DNA of 64,000 nucleotides from Cymodocea nodosa (taxonomy: Eukaryota; Streptophyta; Magnoliopsida; Alismatales; Cymodoceaceae): positions 1,632,001-1,696,000 of the forward strand of contig CM072336.1 of the NCBI GenBank assembly GCA_036874045.1, in the 5' to 3' direction. Below, in pieces: positions 33,801 through 46,589 of this stretch (its first letter is position 1; each line of letters opens with the position of its first letter). The translations under genes were made by a program, and so were the position numbers. Below the pieces are notes generated by a model, which saw nothing but the letters and a program-made list of their open reading frames with translations, was not told the origin of the DNA and did not search any database.

Positions 33801-36738
33801 GACCTCTTATTCGCTAGTTAGAGAACTAAGCCACTACACCAATACATTATTTGTATTATTTTTATATTAAATAGTACATAAGGACAACTAAAATGTTTTT
33901 AATTTGCTAAATTGAACTTATTTATGTTCCTCGCCCAACCTAGCCTGGTATTGCTTGTTTATAAATGGGTCAAGTTAAACCTGAAATTAAATGGATTAGG
34001 TTAATGGCTTAAGTCTGACCTGACCTGACTTGTTTGACCCTCCTATCTGTAACCACTTATTTAAGCCCAACATTTTTAAAGATGTAATTAAAAAAAACAT
34101 CTAGCTTGTCATCAAGTGTATCATGCTTATTGAAAAAACATCCTTCCAACTTCAACAATTGAAATAAGTGCTTTTCTAAAAGTTATTTCCCCTAACTTGA
34201 GAAGTTTCCTTTAATTGTCTTATTTTTCCATTACATGCCCATATCATATCAATTTATTATAAAAATATTAATGAGAAATTGCAAATTCAAATAATAAATT
34301 GCTAATGACAATAATAATGATAATAATAATCATGATGATGTTGACAACAGTAATAATGTTTGATAACAATAATTATAATTTTAATGATGATTATAATGAC
34401 CATAATAATAATAATAATAGAAATAATACCAGTGTTGATGATAATTAATAAAATGTTTCTGCAGGTAGCACCACCTAGATTCTTGGTGGCCTTCATTTAA
34501 TGGCCAAATTCATCAAAATTAAAATGCAATCAATGGCTAGGATGTGAAGAGCTCTAACAGAGATGTAATCAATCTCTTTCCCTACATACATGGCTGTTCT
34601 TTTCCTATTTCTTCTGTTGTCTCCATCATTGATCAACCTCTATCACCTCTGTTCTCTTATGAATTCTCCCCAGCTCTCTCGAAATCCCCATTTCCCAACT
34701 GACAAGGCATCATTCATCAACATACAGACATTTTGAGCACTCAGCACAAGCATTTTTTATGGCATTTCCAATATGTCGTTGCCACACAAATCTTCGACAA
34801 CACAAGATGCAAATCCCCAACCACAGCACCGATCCTCTGAAAATGGGGGAAAGAAGAGAACATGGGTCAATGAAAGACAGATTTTCCAGACGGAGGAAAG
34901 GATTTTCCGTCTTCTTTTGGTCTGAACCGTCCAATGAATCTAATGGTGTATATTGCTTTCTAATTAAGTGGCCAACAGTATTCATTCCTAATGTCACCAC
35001 TAGGATTAGAGAAACCTGACTAATAATCATAACAATGATAATGATATTTTTTATCTAGATGTTTTGTTGTTAATATTTCATCACAAGCATTTTGTAGTTA
35101 AACATAGATTTGATTATGCAGGTTTTAAGGGTAATACTATCTTCCTATCTTTCGTACTGGTTTATAAATCTTTTAAAAGTTGCATTAATTACTATTTGCG
35201 TTTCAATAAGTCTTTTTGGGAAGCTTACAAACTAGCTTATGGATAAGTTAGCTTTCTCAGAGAAGTTTAAGCTACATAAGTGGTTCCAAACGCTCCCTAA
35301 GATATGTTCAAGGTTATTGTATTGTTTCTGCTTTTTGTGAGAAGATTGGGTGTCTGGCATTTTATAAAATAAAAAGAACATAGTTAATTATTTTTGTCTA
35401 GATATAGAGCTAATCTTTAGACTGTTTCTGGCGTCAGGCCTATATACTAATGGGAAATTGAAGTGTTTTTGTGATTAGTTTTAAACCTTCAACAGGTTAC
35501 CTGACATGCTTCACCCGAGGCTTGTTTGAAGGAAGATACTGCTATAGTTCAACTTGTTAAATTTGATCAATTGCTGCCTCGTTTATCTACTGTTCCCCAG
35601 TTTGAAATCATTTATTTGGAACAGGATTCTATTAGAGAGGTATGCCTAAAAGCATATGCTTGTGTTTAATAGTGTGATGGGTGAGAAATTTAATCACATT
35701 TAAATGAAGCTGGTCGTATTGCCTGCCGCTTTGAGCTTGCCTTGTGTTGTCATATGCTCCAAAATTTTAGGTTCATGAAATGCTATTGAACGTGTATATT
35801 TTTCATGTAACATTTTTTTTCTCAACAGGCGTCAGAAAGAGGCTGAATTAAAATTATTAGAAGAGGAAACTGCACGCCGAGTTGAAGAAGCTATTAGAAA
35901 AAGGGTTGAGGAGAAACTAAACTCAGAAGAGATCAAGTCTGAAATACAGAGAAGAATAGAAGAGGGTCGAAAGCGATTATTTGAGGAAGTTGCCATCCAA
36001 CTTGAGAAGGAAAAGGAAGCTGCTCTTGTTGAAGCTAGGGAGAAAGAGGTAGGGTTATGAAGCAAATGTGATTAGTTATTGATGATCTTATGGTTTCTTT
36101 TACTGTTTGTTGCAGAAATTGGTTATCTTGTGTGATTGCTTTTGCCTACCCTTTTTCCTCCTGTTTTTTAGTCTTTTTTGACAGTCTTGGCCTGTGGAAT
36201 GTGAATATGATGCAAGGTATGTGACTATTTTGTGATTTCATAGAACCCCTTTTGTAGAAAATTTCAAATTTCTCGGCTAAACTTGTCGACACGAAACTGA
36301 AATTCTGGATGCAAGTCAAAGGTATTGTCGTGATAACAAACTGATTGTTCTTACTAGACCATGAGTAGCCTCTTGCTGTTACTGTTATTTCGTACTGCCA
36401 TGGGATGACAAAACATGGTTATATCTTGTTTGTCTTCGGCGTTCTGATTTATTGGAACCATACTTTTGTAGGAAAAATTACGTAAGGAAAGGGAAGAGCT
36501 GGATAAAATGCTTGAGGAGAATCGGCGCAGAGTTGAAGAAGCTCAGAGGAGGGAAGCTTTAGAAATGCAGCAGAAAGAAGAGGAACGATACAAGGAACTA
36601 GAACGGATACAGAAGCAAAAAGAGGAAACCGTACGCAGGAAGAAATTGGAGGAAGAGGAGGCTAGAGCCAACCAAATGAAGCTACTGGGGAAGAACAAAT
36701 CTAGACCGAAGCTGTCCTTCGCAATCGGTTCAAAGTGA
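30844..36738 (+). CDS. ARGLU1-like arginine/glutamate-rich protein
   Basis: Nuclear protein family linked to pre-mRNA splicing and, in animals, to Mediator. Coding exons 30844-30968, 32533-32721, 35829-36048 and 36472-36738, all GT-AG with matching phases, 266 aa. Residues 1-70 form an RS-type region (MPRALSRSPSYRRRYSPSPE, then two RRRSRSPTP units at 43-62). Residues about 92-250 form a long charged, probably coiled-coil segment (EELDKMLEENRRRVEEAQRR). The C-terminus is MKLLGKNKSRPKLSFAIGSK, a signature of plant members. The leader likely has two non-coding exons. Introns are long: intron 1 is 1.6 kb, and intron 2 (3.1 kb) carries nested transposons. A polyadenylation-like AATAAAA lies at about 37013. 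Long introns and an RS domain fit the frequent alternative splicing of this class, but that is inference. Confidence 0.9.
33552..35301. mobile_element. hAT-like element with inverted ends, in ARGLU1-like intron
   Basis: The left end reads TAAGGGCGTGTTTATAAC, continuing after the inner insertion as CACTTATTTAAGC. The complement of the right end reads TTAGGGAGCGTTTGGAACC then ACTTATGTAGCTT. The inverted ends therefore match over about 35 bp once the inner element is removed. The 1.2-kb middle has AT-rich repeats (including AATAAT runs near 34310-34440) and no recognised transposase. No clean target duplication was seen. Confidence 0.5.
33569..34045. mobile_element. Inner hAT MITE nested in the larger element
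   Basis: 477 bp with ends TAGAACTGTCAA and, complemented, TAGGAGGGTCAA. The flanking 8-mers TTTATAAC (33561-33568) and TCTGTAAC (34046-34053) match at 6 of 8 positions, as a decayed hAT target duplication. Subterminal repeats of AACCCAACCTGA / CTGACCTGACCTG type are present. Confidence 0.65.
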
Positions 36739-36749
36739 CCTAGAGACAT

Positions 36750-37630
36750 TCAAAAAATCAATGCCATCTGGATGGAATTTGACTTCGTGTCTGATTCGGC
36801 GAAGATGCAAGCAACTCTTAATTACGAATGCTCTTTTGAATTGGTCCATATTATGATTTCTGTTTGTCATGATTTTTTTTTTTTGTACATGTGCACTCAT
36901 GAATCGTGTACACTTACTTAGCAGGTGTATTTGGTGGCACTCTCCAAAAACCGCCCAGAACCTCAATTTCAAAAAAATGTAATAATTTACATGTTTAGAT
37001 GAATTCTTAGATTAATAAAACTCTCAAATAAATCAATAATTTAAAGGAAAATTAACCAATGAACATTCAACAAGTACTACACATTTCTGGATTTTATGTA
37101 ATGCTTTAAATCTCAGAAGTGTTTTGATGCTTATTCGTCAAAGCAATGGTGAAATTAGTTAAAGCCCAATTGAGGTCACCTTTCTCTTTTCTCTCAAAAC
37201 TACATTGACAAATTAAAGAACTTGCATAGATTTTATTATTAAATGATTATAAATATAATATTTAAAGAATTTTTTTATTTAAATTAAATAAACTTTTCTT
37301 TTGAGCTAAAAGCGTTAAAACTCATCAATCTATACGGTAGATTATATTATAGATTAATCACTTATATAAATAGATTATAATTTAAAAATAAAGACGCTAC
37401 GAGGAAATTGTCCTTTTAAGAAGAAAACCCAAAAAAAGTCCTCACCGGGATCTTGATCTTTGAACGGTGAGGGTGTTAGGATGAATAATAGCCTGTCTAG
37501 TGTCTAGCCAGCGGAAGGTGGTGTATTCTTAAAAAGGAAGCTGCGACATGCGACGAAGCAATCAATCACCACAGAGCACGATAACTCTGAGCGAAAAAGG
37601 GAGACAAGCGTGGAGATAAAGGACGCCCCG
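36750..37630. other. Gap between ARGLU1-like and small membrane protein gene
   Basis: Convergent 3' ends. Contains the probable 3' UTR of the ARGLU1-like gene to about 37020, then AT-rich DNA with no feature. Confidence 0.5.
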
Positions 37631-37632
37631 TC

Positions 37633-38010
37633 TCAGGAACGGACGAACAAACAGAGCACGAGAACAGCGAACACCACGACAACGAGCACCTGCAGGACTA
37701 GATCGACCATATCGAGGCGTTTCAGCTGAGCCCTGTCCGATCTCAACTGGACGACCAAAGCCACCAGCAACCTCTTCGCTCTCAGCTCCCTCTCCTGACG
37801 AAAACACCGTCGTTCACTCAGTCTGCAGATCCAATGCGAAGGCGGAGAGACGCCAGAGAGTGGGGGAAGTCGACAAACCTTGTCACCTGTCTCCTCCATC
37901 ACGGACCGTCGCGATTGGAGGGATGCGAGCAACAACGCCGCCCTGGCGGATAGAATCGAGGACGGAGTACGAGGATCGTTGTTCCCACTGCTCTCGTCTC
38001 TTCCCTCCAT
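37633..38010 (-). CDS. Small single-span membrane protein, unknown function
   Basis: The open frame from the ATG at 38010 to the TGA at 37633 gives 125 aa. An in-frame GT-AG intron of 84 bp (37878-37795) would give 97 aa. The spliced form joins RRSVMEETGDK directly to ERELRAKRLL, making one continuous charged helix, so I favour splicing. The N-terminal half has a Ser/Ala/Leu helix (ILSARAALLLASLQSRRSV). The C-terminus is a strong membrane span ending close to the end (VLQVLVVVVFAVLVLCLFV), so the protein would be tail-anchored, with most of the chain in the cytosol. GC-rich, unlike its flanks. Family not recognised by name. Confidence 0.6.
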   Translation of the reverse strand: MEGRDESSGNNDPRTPSSILSARAALLLASLQSRRSVMEETGDKVCRLPPLSGVSPPSHWICRLSERRCFRQERELRAKRLLVALVVQLRSDRAQLKRLDMVDLVLQVLVVVVFAVLVLCLFVRS

Positions 38011-38019
38011 TTCTTTCTC

Positions 38020-39170
38020 TCTTCTCTGCTTCCAGTCACGCTTTCCGGGCGCGCCCTCCTCGGCTCCTCCTGAGTTGGACCGAGTCCGGATTCACCGGGA
38101 TTTTATATCCGGAGAATAAACGGGTCGGTAGCCCGGTGCTCGTGCCGACCCTAACAAAAGCGTCCCATGCCATGCGCTGTAGTTGCAGGATTTTCCTTTT
38201 TTTTTTCTTTTCTTTCATATAAGCGTTTGAGTCTCCTCTGAACTCCTATCGTTGTCCTCGTCCGATATTTAATCCCCGAGTGCCTAAGATGCCCATGTAG
38301 TTGCAAAGTATATCCCTTATCTTTATGGCAATTATTCAAATATAGGACTTCTTTTCTCAAAGTAAAAGATAATTTATACAATTACCGTTGTTAATTAACC
38401 TCTTTGTAATTTTTGGAAAATAAGAGCTTAATTTCTTTCCAGCCATGATAACTCCCACCAAATCGCTAGTGATTTGGGACCAGAGCTAAAATACAACCGG
38501 ATTCAGTAACAAGAAAATCGAAAAGCTTTAGGATTTTATTTTTGTGTTTTATTATATTTAATTTTGGTTCATGGGTTGTTTTGTTAAGTTTCTCTCTTAC
38601 CTTCATCATTTTCCTGTCTATTTGAGTATACGTTGAAAAGTTCAAATAAAAAGAAAAAGAAATATTTAGAATATTAAAATTCTCATAAGGATTTAATGTA
38701 TCTATTAGAAAATTCAAAAAGTTAAAATTTCTGTGAGAGATTTAGTATATGTTAGAATGTTTGAAAATTGAAAAAGTAATGAAATAAATTGTAAAATACT
38801 ATCTAAAATTGTGTAATTAATATATTAATTTGTAATTTGATATTTAAAAAAAAAATTTAATTTCATTAAAATAACTTGAATTTTTTTTTTTTTGATATTT
38901 TTTCATATTTTTAAAGCATTTCCATAATTCCATAATTACTTTTACACTCTTTAAGTAAAATTTATGAAACAACTTGAATTTTAAACCAAAGCCTTGAAGA
39001 CGGTTGAATTGAAAGCATAATATATTTTTCACTGATCTATAATCTTATCTTTATGCAGTTCATTTAATGTTACTAAACAGTAAATATCTACCTAATTGTT
39101 CTTATCAATAAAACAGTAAATAACTACCTCCAGTTCACTGATTTATGATCTTATCATTATGTAGTTCCTT
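38020..39170. other. Promoter side of the small membrane gene and AT-rich DNA
   Basis: GC-rich to about 38160, then AT-rich with long A and T runs. No gene or repeat recognised. Confidence 0.4.
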
Positions 39171-39178
39171 TAATGCTA

Positions 39179-39466
39179 CTAGTAAATATCCAGTTCACTG
39201 TTTATCTTAATAAATGACATGTCTATTGATAAAGATTTTGTTTGTTTGTTTTTGAAATCAAGACATTCATAGCCTTTATATCTATTATCATAACCAAGAA
39301 AAACACAATGAAACCAAGACATTCTTAGTTTGTCGTCACTATAATTTTTTAGTAAAGAAAAATGACTACAACCAAAAACCCGTAATATACATAGATTCCT
39401 ATGGACTGCAACCAAAAATCCGTAGATTGCAACATTTGCCGGTTGTTTTCTTCTGAAGATTTTCAT
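39179..39466 (-). pseudogene. copia integrase C-terminal fragment
   Basis: The minus-strand frame reads HRNLCILRVFGCSHFSLL, then RMSWFHCVFLGYDNRYKGYE and CLDFKNKQTKSLSIDMSFI. This is the conserved segment after the copia integrase core (LRVFGC, CVFLGY...KGY.CLD). No other copia domain or LTR is next to it, so it is an isolated remnant. Confidence 0.75.
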
Positions 39467-39469
39467 TTT

Positions 39470-40629
39470 AAGAAATCATGATTTCTTGCTACATTGATTG
39501 ATCGATTCACAGGCATTTCAAAAGAAAAGGTAAATCTCTATACACAAACATTATAGAGTAAATACCTTCCCCATGGACAAACATGGATGAGATTTCACTG
39601 GAAACGCGTGAAATTTCGGTGGCAAGGTTTCGAAGGTTAGGAGGTGGGAAATTTTTTAAAATTTTTTCCGTCAATTGATGTGCACATCAACAGCTTAGGA
39701 AAGAAAATTCCTGTGTACATTAACCTTCTTTAAGTACATTCTAGAATAATAATTTTTATTGAATAAAGGTATTTGTTAAATAATGTACATGCAAATTACA
39801 TAATATGTAATTTTAAAAGTAAAGAGTAGTAAGGGAATTTGAAGAATCTAAATGCCAATATTAAATATAATATATCGAAATCAATTAGAAAGCAACAAAT
39901 TTGTCTCGGTAGTTTAGAGGTCACTCTACAATTTCGTGTTAACAAAGGCATCTGATCAAAAGAGATATCATTTACAGCCTAAAAAAAAAGTTGAAACAAA
40001 AATTACAATTGTATAATCTGGAAAGACATATTGTTTTCATGAAGACGTTCTCTCTGTCGTCAGAAAAGGAATTATAAAAAAATGCAAAGATATAAGATTT
40101 AAGCTAACAGGTGGAATTCCAGGAGAGATTTTCTGTACAGCGAAGAAAAATGCTAGAGATCAGTCAGTACTCAGATCTGAGAAGTGGGAAAAGAGGTGGC
40201 CAGATGGAAAGGCAAAGGAGGTGGCCAACCAAAAAGATGGAATAGAGATGGAAGAGAGATTAGATTATGGGGCGGCACTTAACATTATCTACGGTTAAGA
40301 ATCAGTTAATTCAAAAAGATTTTAAAAAAACATAGTAAGTATGATAATAACATTTTGGGGTTTACCTCATCCAGACCAGTATAATATCGGATTGTTCAGC
40401 TAATTAAACAAAACTTGTTAGGCTAAAGCAAGCCTATCTACTATCTGAAAAGGAATGGTTGATACACGTTCGTATGCACTCAAAAAGTTCTTCCCATCGA
40501 ATGGCAAATACAGACACATAACGAAGAAATGGAACCAACACACCTTTCAGACACGGGGAAAATCTGGAAATTCTGAGAGATAAACAAGTTCGTAGCATCT
40601 TTTCACTTTTGAGGAGAATTTCATGCAAC
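39470..40629. other. AT-rich gap downstream of the p24 gene
   Basis: No ORF or repeat recognised. The last few hundred bases should hold the p24 3' UTR. Confidence 0.4.
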
Positions 40630-43600
40630 TTAAATGAGCTTCTTTTTCTGAAAGAAACTTTTGAGATGCCACAACTGCAAAACAGAGACCACAATGCAGA
40701 CACCTAGAGCCATGATACTAAACCATGCAACCCTAGAGTTTGTCTTCTCGCTCACTTCTCTCATCTGTGCTTCCCTGCATCCATCATGAGCATAATTTGT
40801 GAGAAAGCAAATTATTGGTTGGCACAATGGACGTCTTTTATTTTTGAAATCGAGGATATACCTGTCCCTCAAATATAGCAAATTGTCGTGGATGGCATCA
40901 ACAGCAGCTTCTAACTTTTCCAGCTCCAGTTCCACACCCTAAATTTACAATAATTTATCAAAATGTTTATTTGGTTTAAATAAAATACTCAGTCAAAGAT
41001 AAATATCTATTTGATGTATTATTAGTTTTTAACCTCGATTTTTTCCTTTTTTGCAACAGATTCCCAGTCTTTTGCTGCAATCCCCGTCCTCAAGTCAAGA
41101 TTAACGACTGCACCTGCATTTTTCCTGTGGATGTTCAGCCAGAAACATGCCAGATAGGTTCCAGTCTCCGTAGCTGTAAATGCAAAATGTCCAGTGGTGA
41201 CATTCTCTTGATGATGAAGTGTGTTCCCATACGGTGATGTAACCTAATCATCAACATAAATTATTGTACAGGAAGTGATGAAAACAGGACAAGCTCAAGG
41301 CAGATGTCACAAATTGTATAACCGTGTTAAGTACAGACATAAGTAGGATGACTTTTAACAAAATATTGATCATGCCACTTGTTCCCCCGATAAAACATCA
41401 AGCCATTTGCAGGTACACTAAAAAGATAAAAGAACAAAGGATTTATGTCGTTCACGATGGAATATACAAGGAAAGGGGTAGGCATTATATTGAAAATTAA
41501 CCACAATTCTTTAAACCAAAATGACTACTCATCTTCCTATGTGCCACCTAGGTGCATGTTATGAGAAGAGGTTAAGTATTTTGATGCCTACTCATATGTT
41601 TTTCTTTTATATATTAAAAAAAACAATGTATTTTATTTTAATCTAGTTTTACTTTTGTATGAACTTTAGCCTATAATGAAGATATTTACTTATAATTGCA
41701 TATAATTATATATAATGTAAAGAAAATTTATTATTTTTTAATATACTCATTCACCTAGGCATTACCTAGTCTATGCATCAAAGATGCCTCAGGTCAACAC
41801 TTTAACGTCATGGCACCTTCATAATTATTTTTCTGTACCACTTTCCAAAAGTTGGAAATTTCCTCATGTTGGTGATGGTAAAATATAGTTTTGTTATCTC
41901 TACTAGTAATCAATCATCTTAATTCAAAATAATCAAGGCAAAAGGCGATCTCAAGGTGAAACACCCTTTGAAAATGTTAGGCAAAAAGCAAAGTGATAGC
42001 CTGATTGAAATAAAGTGATAAACAATAACCAAAGAAAGACATCTGTAAGTATGTGACGTGACAATATGATCTATTCATTTAACTAGTTGATAATGAAATC
42101 AAATATTATAAAGAATGTAATATAATGCATAAAAGTACAATATTAATGTCAACATGTTTTATTTATGCCTTGTAAATTGTACTTATATTATACAATATTG
42201 AATATTAAAAAAAATTATAACAAATAAAGAAAATGTTAGTAGTATATATAGTTTCTTTTACACGTGAGGATAAAAAATGTGTGGAAAGATAAAAATAGGA
42301 TAAAATTCTATATACTTGAAAATAAGAAAACATGAACACATTACTTGTAGGAAAAATTGAACAAAAAAAGGAGATGAAGACAAAAAAGGCAGGAAGAAGA
42401 GAAAAGCGTCAAGAAGTAAGCATTAAGATGATATCAAGCATGAATAAAAATAGTAGAGAAGAACAAAAGTAGAAAGCAAAGAATGTTAATGAACCAAAAT
42501 CAAAAATAAAGTTATAGAACATAAAGGAAATAAAATATCAAAATATAAAAAGAAACACTATTAAAAGTATGAAATTTCAATAAAGCAACCAAGGTGATTA
42601 ATTGATCAATGCACATTAAGATGACTGAAGGCAATCATCTGGTTGAATCTGTTAAGGTGACCTCCCTTACCTAGCAGCCTAATAGGTTAAGGTGACAAAG
42701 CGACTAACCTTGATAATTATGTCTCAAATGTATTCATGTTTTGTGTGTGTGTGTGTGTGTGTGTCATTCATCAAGAAGATCAATGGAACACAAATATATG
42801 ATCATTACACTGATCATATACTTTCTGTCTATTACATGATAGAGTAGTCGCACTTGATATATGATCATAGAGAATGCGAAAGGGTGATAATAAAAGTGGA
42901 GAGAAAACCAAGAAAGAATGTCATGACAGAAAAGAAAATGTTTATTTTAATAAAAGATCAAACTTGTACAATCAACTCCTTCCCTTGCATTCATGATATG
43001 ATAGTAAGGGCTTCGAGGATAAATTCAGAACCAACAAAACATTTGAAAGGAAAAAAGTAATTGTTCATCAGAAAGTGGAAATCAGTAATTATCTTCATGT
43101 TATGATAGTGAGGGCTTCAAGGATTAGCTGGCAGTTTGAAATGTAAATCATAATCTTAATTCAGAACCAACAAAACATTTTAAAGGAAAAAAGTAATTGT
43201 TCGTCAGAAGTAGAAATCAGGAACTATATATTTCTGGTCATGCACATTTAATTTGTATGCAATGAATTCATCCACCGGAAGGACATTCCAGAAAATAGGA
43301 ATATCTCAGACAATCAGACACATGCTTTTCCAAAATAAAAGAACTCAAAACTTCCAACACTAAGAACATTGACTCCAGAAAAGAAAATTAAGACAGAAAT
43401 TATTTCAATTTTTAACAAGCTCAATATGATAATATTTATTTTTCTTGGAGGAATAATTAATATAGGTTGGAAATCCATGAAATACAAAATTCCCGAACAA
43501 GTTTAGGAGATATTGTGTGAATTTGATATTCATGACTACTGAAAAAGTGAAGTCATTGAATATAATGCTACCAACTTTATTTTCCCTTAAACAAACTTTC

Positions 43601-46584
43601 CATTCAGTGCCCTCTTCCTTTGCATCAGCCCTCCAATTTTTTTAATTTATTTTTTATTTTTTGTATTAGCCCTCCATTTTCTCTCTCATTATTTATCAGG
43701 TAGCTTCCATATCAGAGAAGGAAACATTAGCAGTAGCAGGAGGTAAAGGATTCATCTCCAATATCTTACCCAACTTGTGTCTAATCAAGAGCTGAGGTTT
43801 TGTTGTTATATTTAATTTACTTTTACGTTAGTATTAAAGTAGCACACCTTCTGATATCATTACAAGTAAAAAGTGGATGAAGGGAACTGGATCCTTCAAC
43901 AGAAAATGGAGAGAGATCATGCGTCCTTTTTACCAATTACTGTTCACATTGTCCCTTTATGCCCTTCAGTATGAAAGAATGGGCAAGAATTAAAAGATAT
44001 TTCTTTTAGGATGATCATATGGTTTCACACTTTTATTTTCTGTCCAGCACTACAGGGAAAATCTTCTATTTGGTTGCTTGATTCTGTAGTTCCAACCATA
44101 TGACTGGCAATAAATCATTAGATCCAACTCTAGACGTGTCTTTCTTCATCTAGCTGCTGTCATCACTATTCATTTGCATTTTATTCATGAAGGCTTAAGG
44201 AAAAACTCACGTTGAACATCTTCAACTAACACATTTACATTCCAAACAAATGGCAGCTGGTCAGTGAGATATATGGTAGTAAACAATCTTATGGAACAAA
44301 GTAACTATATAGATAAAACATTTGGAATTCTAAAAAACTACAAAAAACACATGAAATTATGTATGCAATTTTAAAATTAAAAGTTAAATTTTTGACTAAC
44401 AAACTGAAAAAAGAAAGACCATAATAGAAAATATGGTGGCAAGTTATTTGAGGGTTTTTTTATAGAATTATACCAAATTTAGAAAAAGACCATAATGACT
44501 TCTTTTCTTTTCAAATGTGATTGAATAAAGTACAAAATTGGTGTTTCATTGATTAGGCCAAATGGTTGATCTATCAAACTTCGGTAGGGGAGGGTGGGGG
44601 AGCAATTCCTTGAATATAATAGATGATTTAGTACATCTTTGTGTAAAGCCGAAGATAACAATAAGAACTATTAGAGCACCTAATGACATTTGTAGGAGAA
44701 GGATTTAAACTAACACCTTTTTTAGTGTTACATGTAAAAGGATAAAACTAACTAGTAGCTGAGGACATCCAATCAGAACCACACTTTCATCAGAATACAA
44801 ACAACAACCCACATCATAATCTCATCATGTGAGGTCAGCCACATGAATTCTTTTCTTTTATGGTCAGCCACATCTATCTATGGTCAAATATTTAGTTAAA
44901 TTACATAAATTTAAATTTTCTCCCAATTCGTAACTAAATAGTTCTAGGACTTCTTTTAGTTTCATCAAACTCATATACCAAAAAAGAACCATGATTTTTA
45001 ACTGAAAAAAAAAAGAGAATTATGTTCTATACCTAAATTCAAAAGTTTCCATCATGCGTGCCTAATTTAGTTTTACTTATTTAAATGGCCCAAGGGCACA
45101 GAAATGCATTTGGTAAAGCAGGAAACTAGTCAAACATAGCAATGGTAGTTACCGGTGAGGCATTTTAAAAGTATGGCTTATAATGAATAGTGGAACGCTT
45201 AAAAGTTGCATGCATGACACTTTTACAATCAACTTAAGTTCTCTCTACATAAAGTGCATGGCATCTTGCATAGCAATAGACTCAAGATATATATAACATA
45301 CATCACCAAATACAGAAATATTTTACTACTTCCTAAATTCTAGTTTATTTAATAGGCAAGGTCAGTCTAAATTCTGAAAGTTTTTTAGGCATCCAATATG
45401 GATAAAATATAGAATATTGTTGGGTGCATGGCATTGATGCAAAAGAAAGCTTGTTTTATTGGTTGCACAGTAGTTCCTAATTACAGGATTGCAACTTTAG
45501 AACTATCAACTTGTTGCTCATTTTTCAAATCCTTCTGACTTAACTGTAAAATGAAGCATCCAATTGAGAAGTGGTTCACAAGAGTACGAATTAATCAAAC
45601 CTATTATCTTCACAGTTTCAGATTGAGACCAAAATAAATGCAAGAAAAGGATCCATGGTCGATCATTGATTTCTGTTGTTGTAGTCTTTTGATAATCAGG
45701 CATTAAAAGTCAGCACATACCATTTTCGCTCCTGTCATCCCCTGAAGGAAGTATCAATATAGTTGGCTTGTTTCTACTTTCTACAGGCCATCTCAAAGAT
45801 CATGATACATGTGATTCATGGCCTCCCACAAATTGTTGTTTTCATATATAAACTGTAAAAAGCTCTTCCAACAAATTCGTAGTCATAATTTCTCCATATA
45901 ATCTAATATCATCCAAGTGCGAAGAAACTAATAGTGAGGACAAACCATCAAAGAATATCCTAGATGTTTACTAAAGCCATGCAGTTTTCTTACACGCAAT
46001 TTGCAATTACTTACAGAATTCCACCTACATTCCTTGATCCTTATGGACCTAGAAGCTATGCTTTGTCCTAGTAGTACACAACAAGTCAACAGAACCAAGA
46101 TTTGATCGATTCAGATCCATTTAGTCATGAACGTACTTCAAAAGTCTAGTAATATTGACTGGCATCAAATCCCATTTGTAATAGATCGATTCTCAAATCC
46201 ACAAGAAAATATAACTCTTGATGCACATCAAAAGCAAGGTAAATCTGAATTCCTTCCTAGAACAGCAAGGTTCACCGAATTCCAAACGCTGGATTTCAAC
46301 AATTTAGCGAAGTAAGCATGGGGACAAATATCGGAAGATAGGGACAAAATGCAAAGAAAGCCGCGTACCTTGGCGGACATGGTGGGTTGTTCGTGAGACT
46401 CATCCTCGTACATAACGGTGTAGTCCGCGAGGACGACGGTGTTGCCGTGGAGGTCCTCCGACACGCACTTCGTCCCCGATGCAGGAAGGTTCAGCCACAG
46501 CGCCCCTACCTGCCCAGCCGACAGCAATACCACCACCGCCGCCAGACGTAGCAGAGCCACCGGAAGCGGCGAACCCCTACCCAT
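40630..46584 (-). CDS. p24 family cargo receptor, delta subfamily (TMED/emp24)
   Basis: p24 proteins cycle between ER and Golgi in COPI/COPII vesicles and help sort cargo such as GPI-anchored proteins. Exons: 46584-46369, 41243-41034, 40938-40862, 40774-40630; 215 aa with matching phases. Signal peptide about 1-28 (cleavage near VGA/LWL). GOLD domain about 29-142 with the disulfide pair Cys40 (ASGTKC) and Cys105 (TYLACFW). Asn86 in ENVT is a potential N-glycosylation site. A coiled coil runs about 143-180 ([20 protein letters not shown]), and the membrane span is about 183-203 ([20 protein letters not shown]). The cytosolic tail ends SFFQKKKLI, giving an FF signal and a KKxx dilysine signal for ER export and retrieval. 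Full length for the family. Intron 1 is 5.1 kb and repeat-laden. Confidence 0.95.
41929..42262 (+). repeat. Dispersed repeat, copy 2 (p24 intron 1)
   Basis: Homologous to 16441-16780, same orientation. It is preceded at 41545-41820 by CCACCTAGGTGC and CACCTAGGCATTACCTAG motifs of the same general family as those near 16785 and 18175. Confidence 0.7.
42742..42764. repeat. (GT)n microsatellite in p24 intron 1
   Basis: About eleven GT units. Confidence 0.85.
42992..43225. repeat. Direct duplication in p24 intron 1
   Basis: 42992-43090 and 43094-43225 both run from TCATG.TATGATAGT.AGGGCTTC through TTCAGAACCAACAAAACATT to GAAATCAG. The second copy has about 34 extra bases (containing GCTGGCAGTTTG). 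Confidence 0.8.
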
Positions 46585-46589
46585 CGCGA

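Noticed and set aside
34710-35030. 106-aa minus-strand ORF in the ARGLU1-like intron
   Set aside because: No recognisable domain. It lies inside the hAT-like element and is open by chance as far as I can tell.
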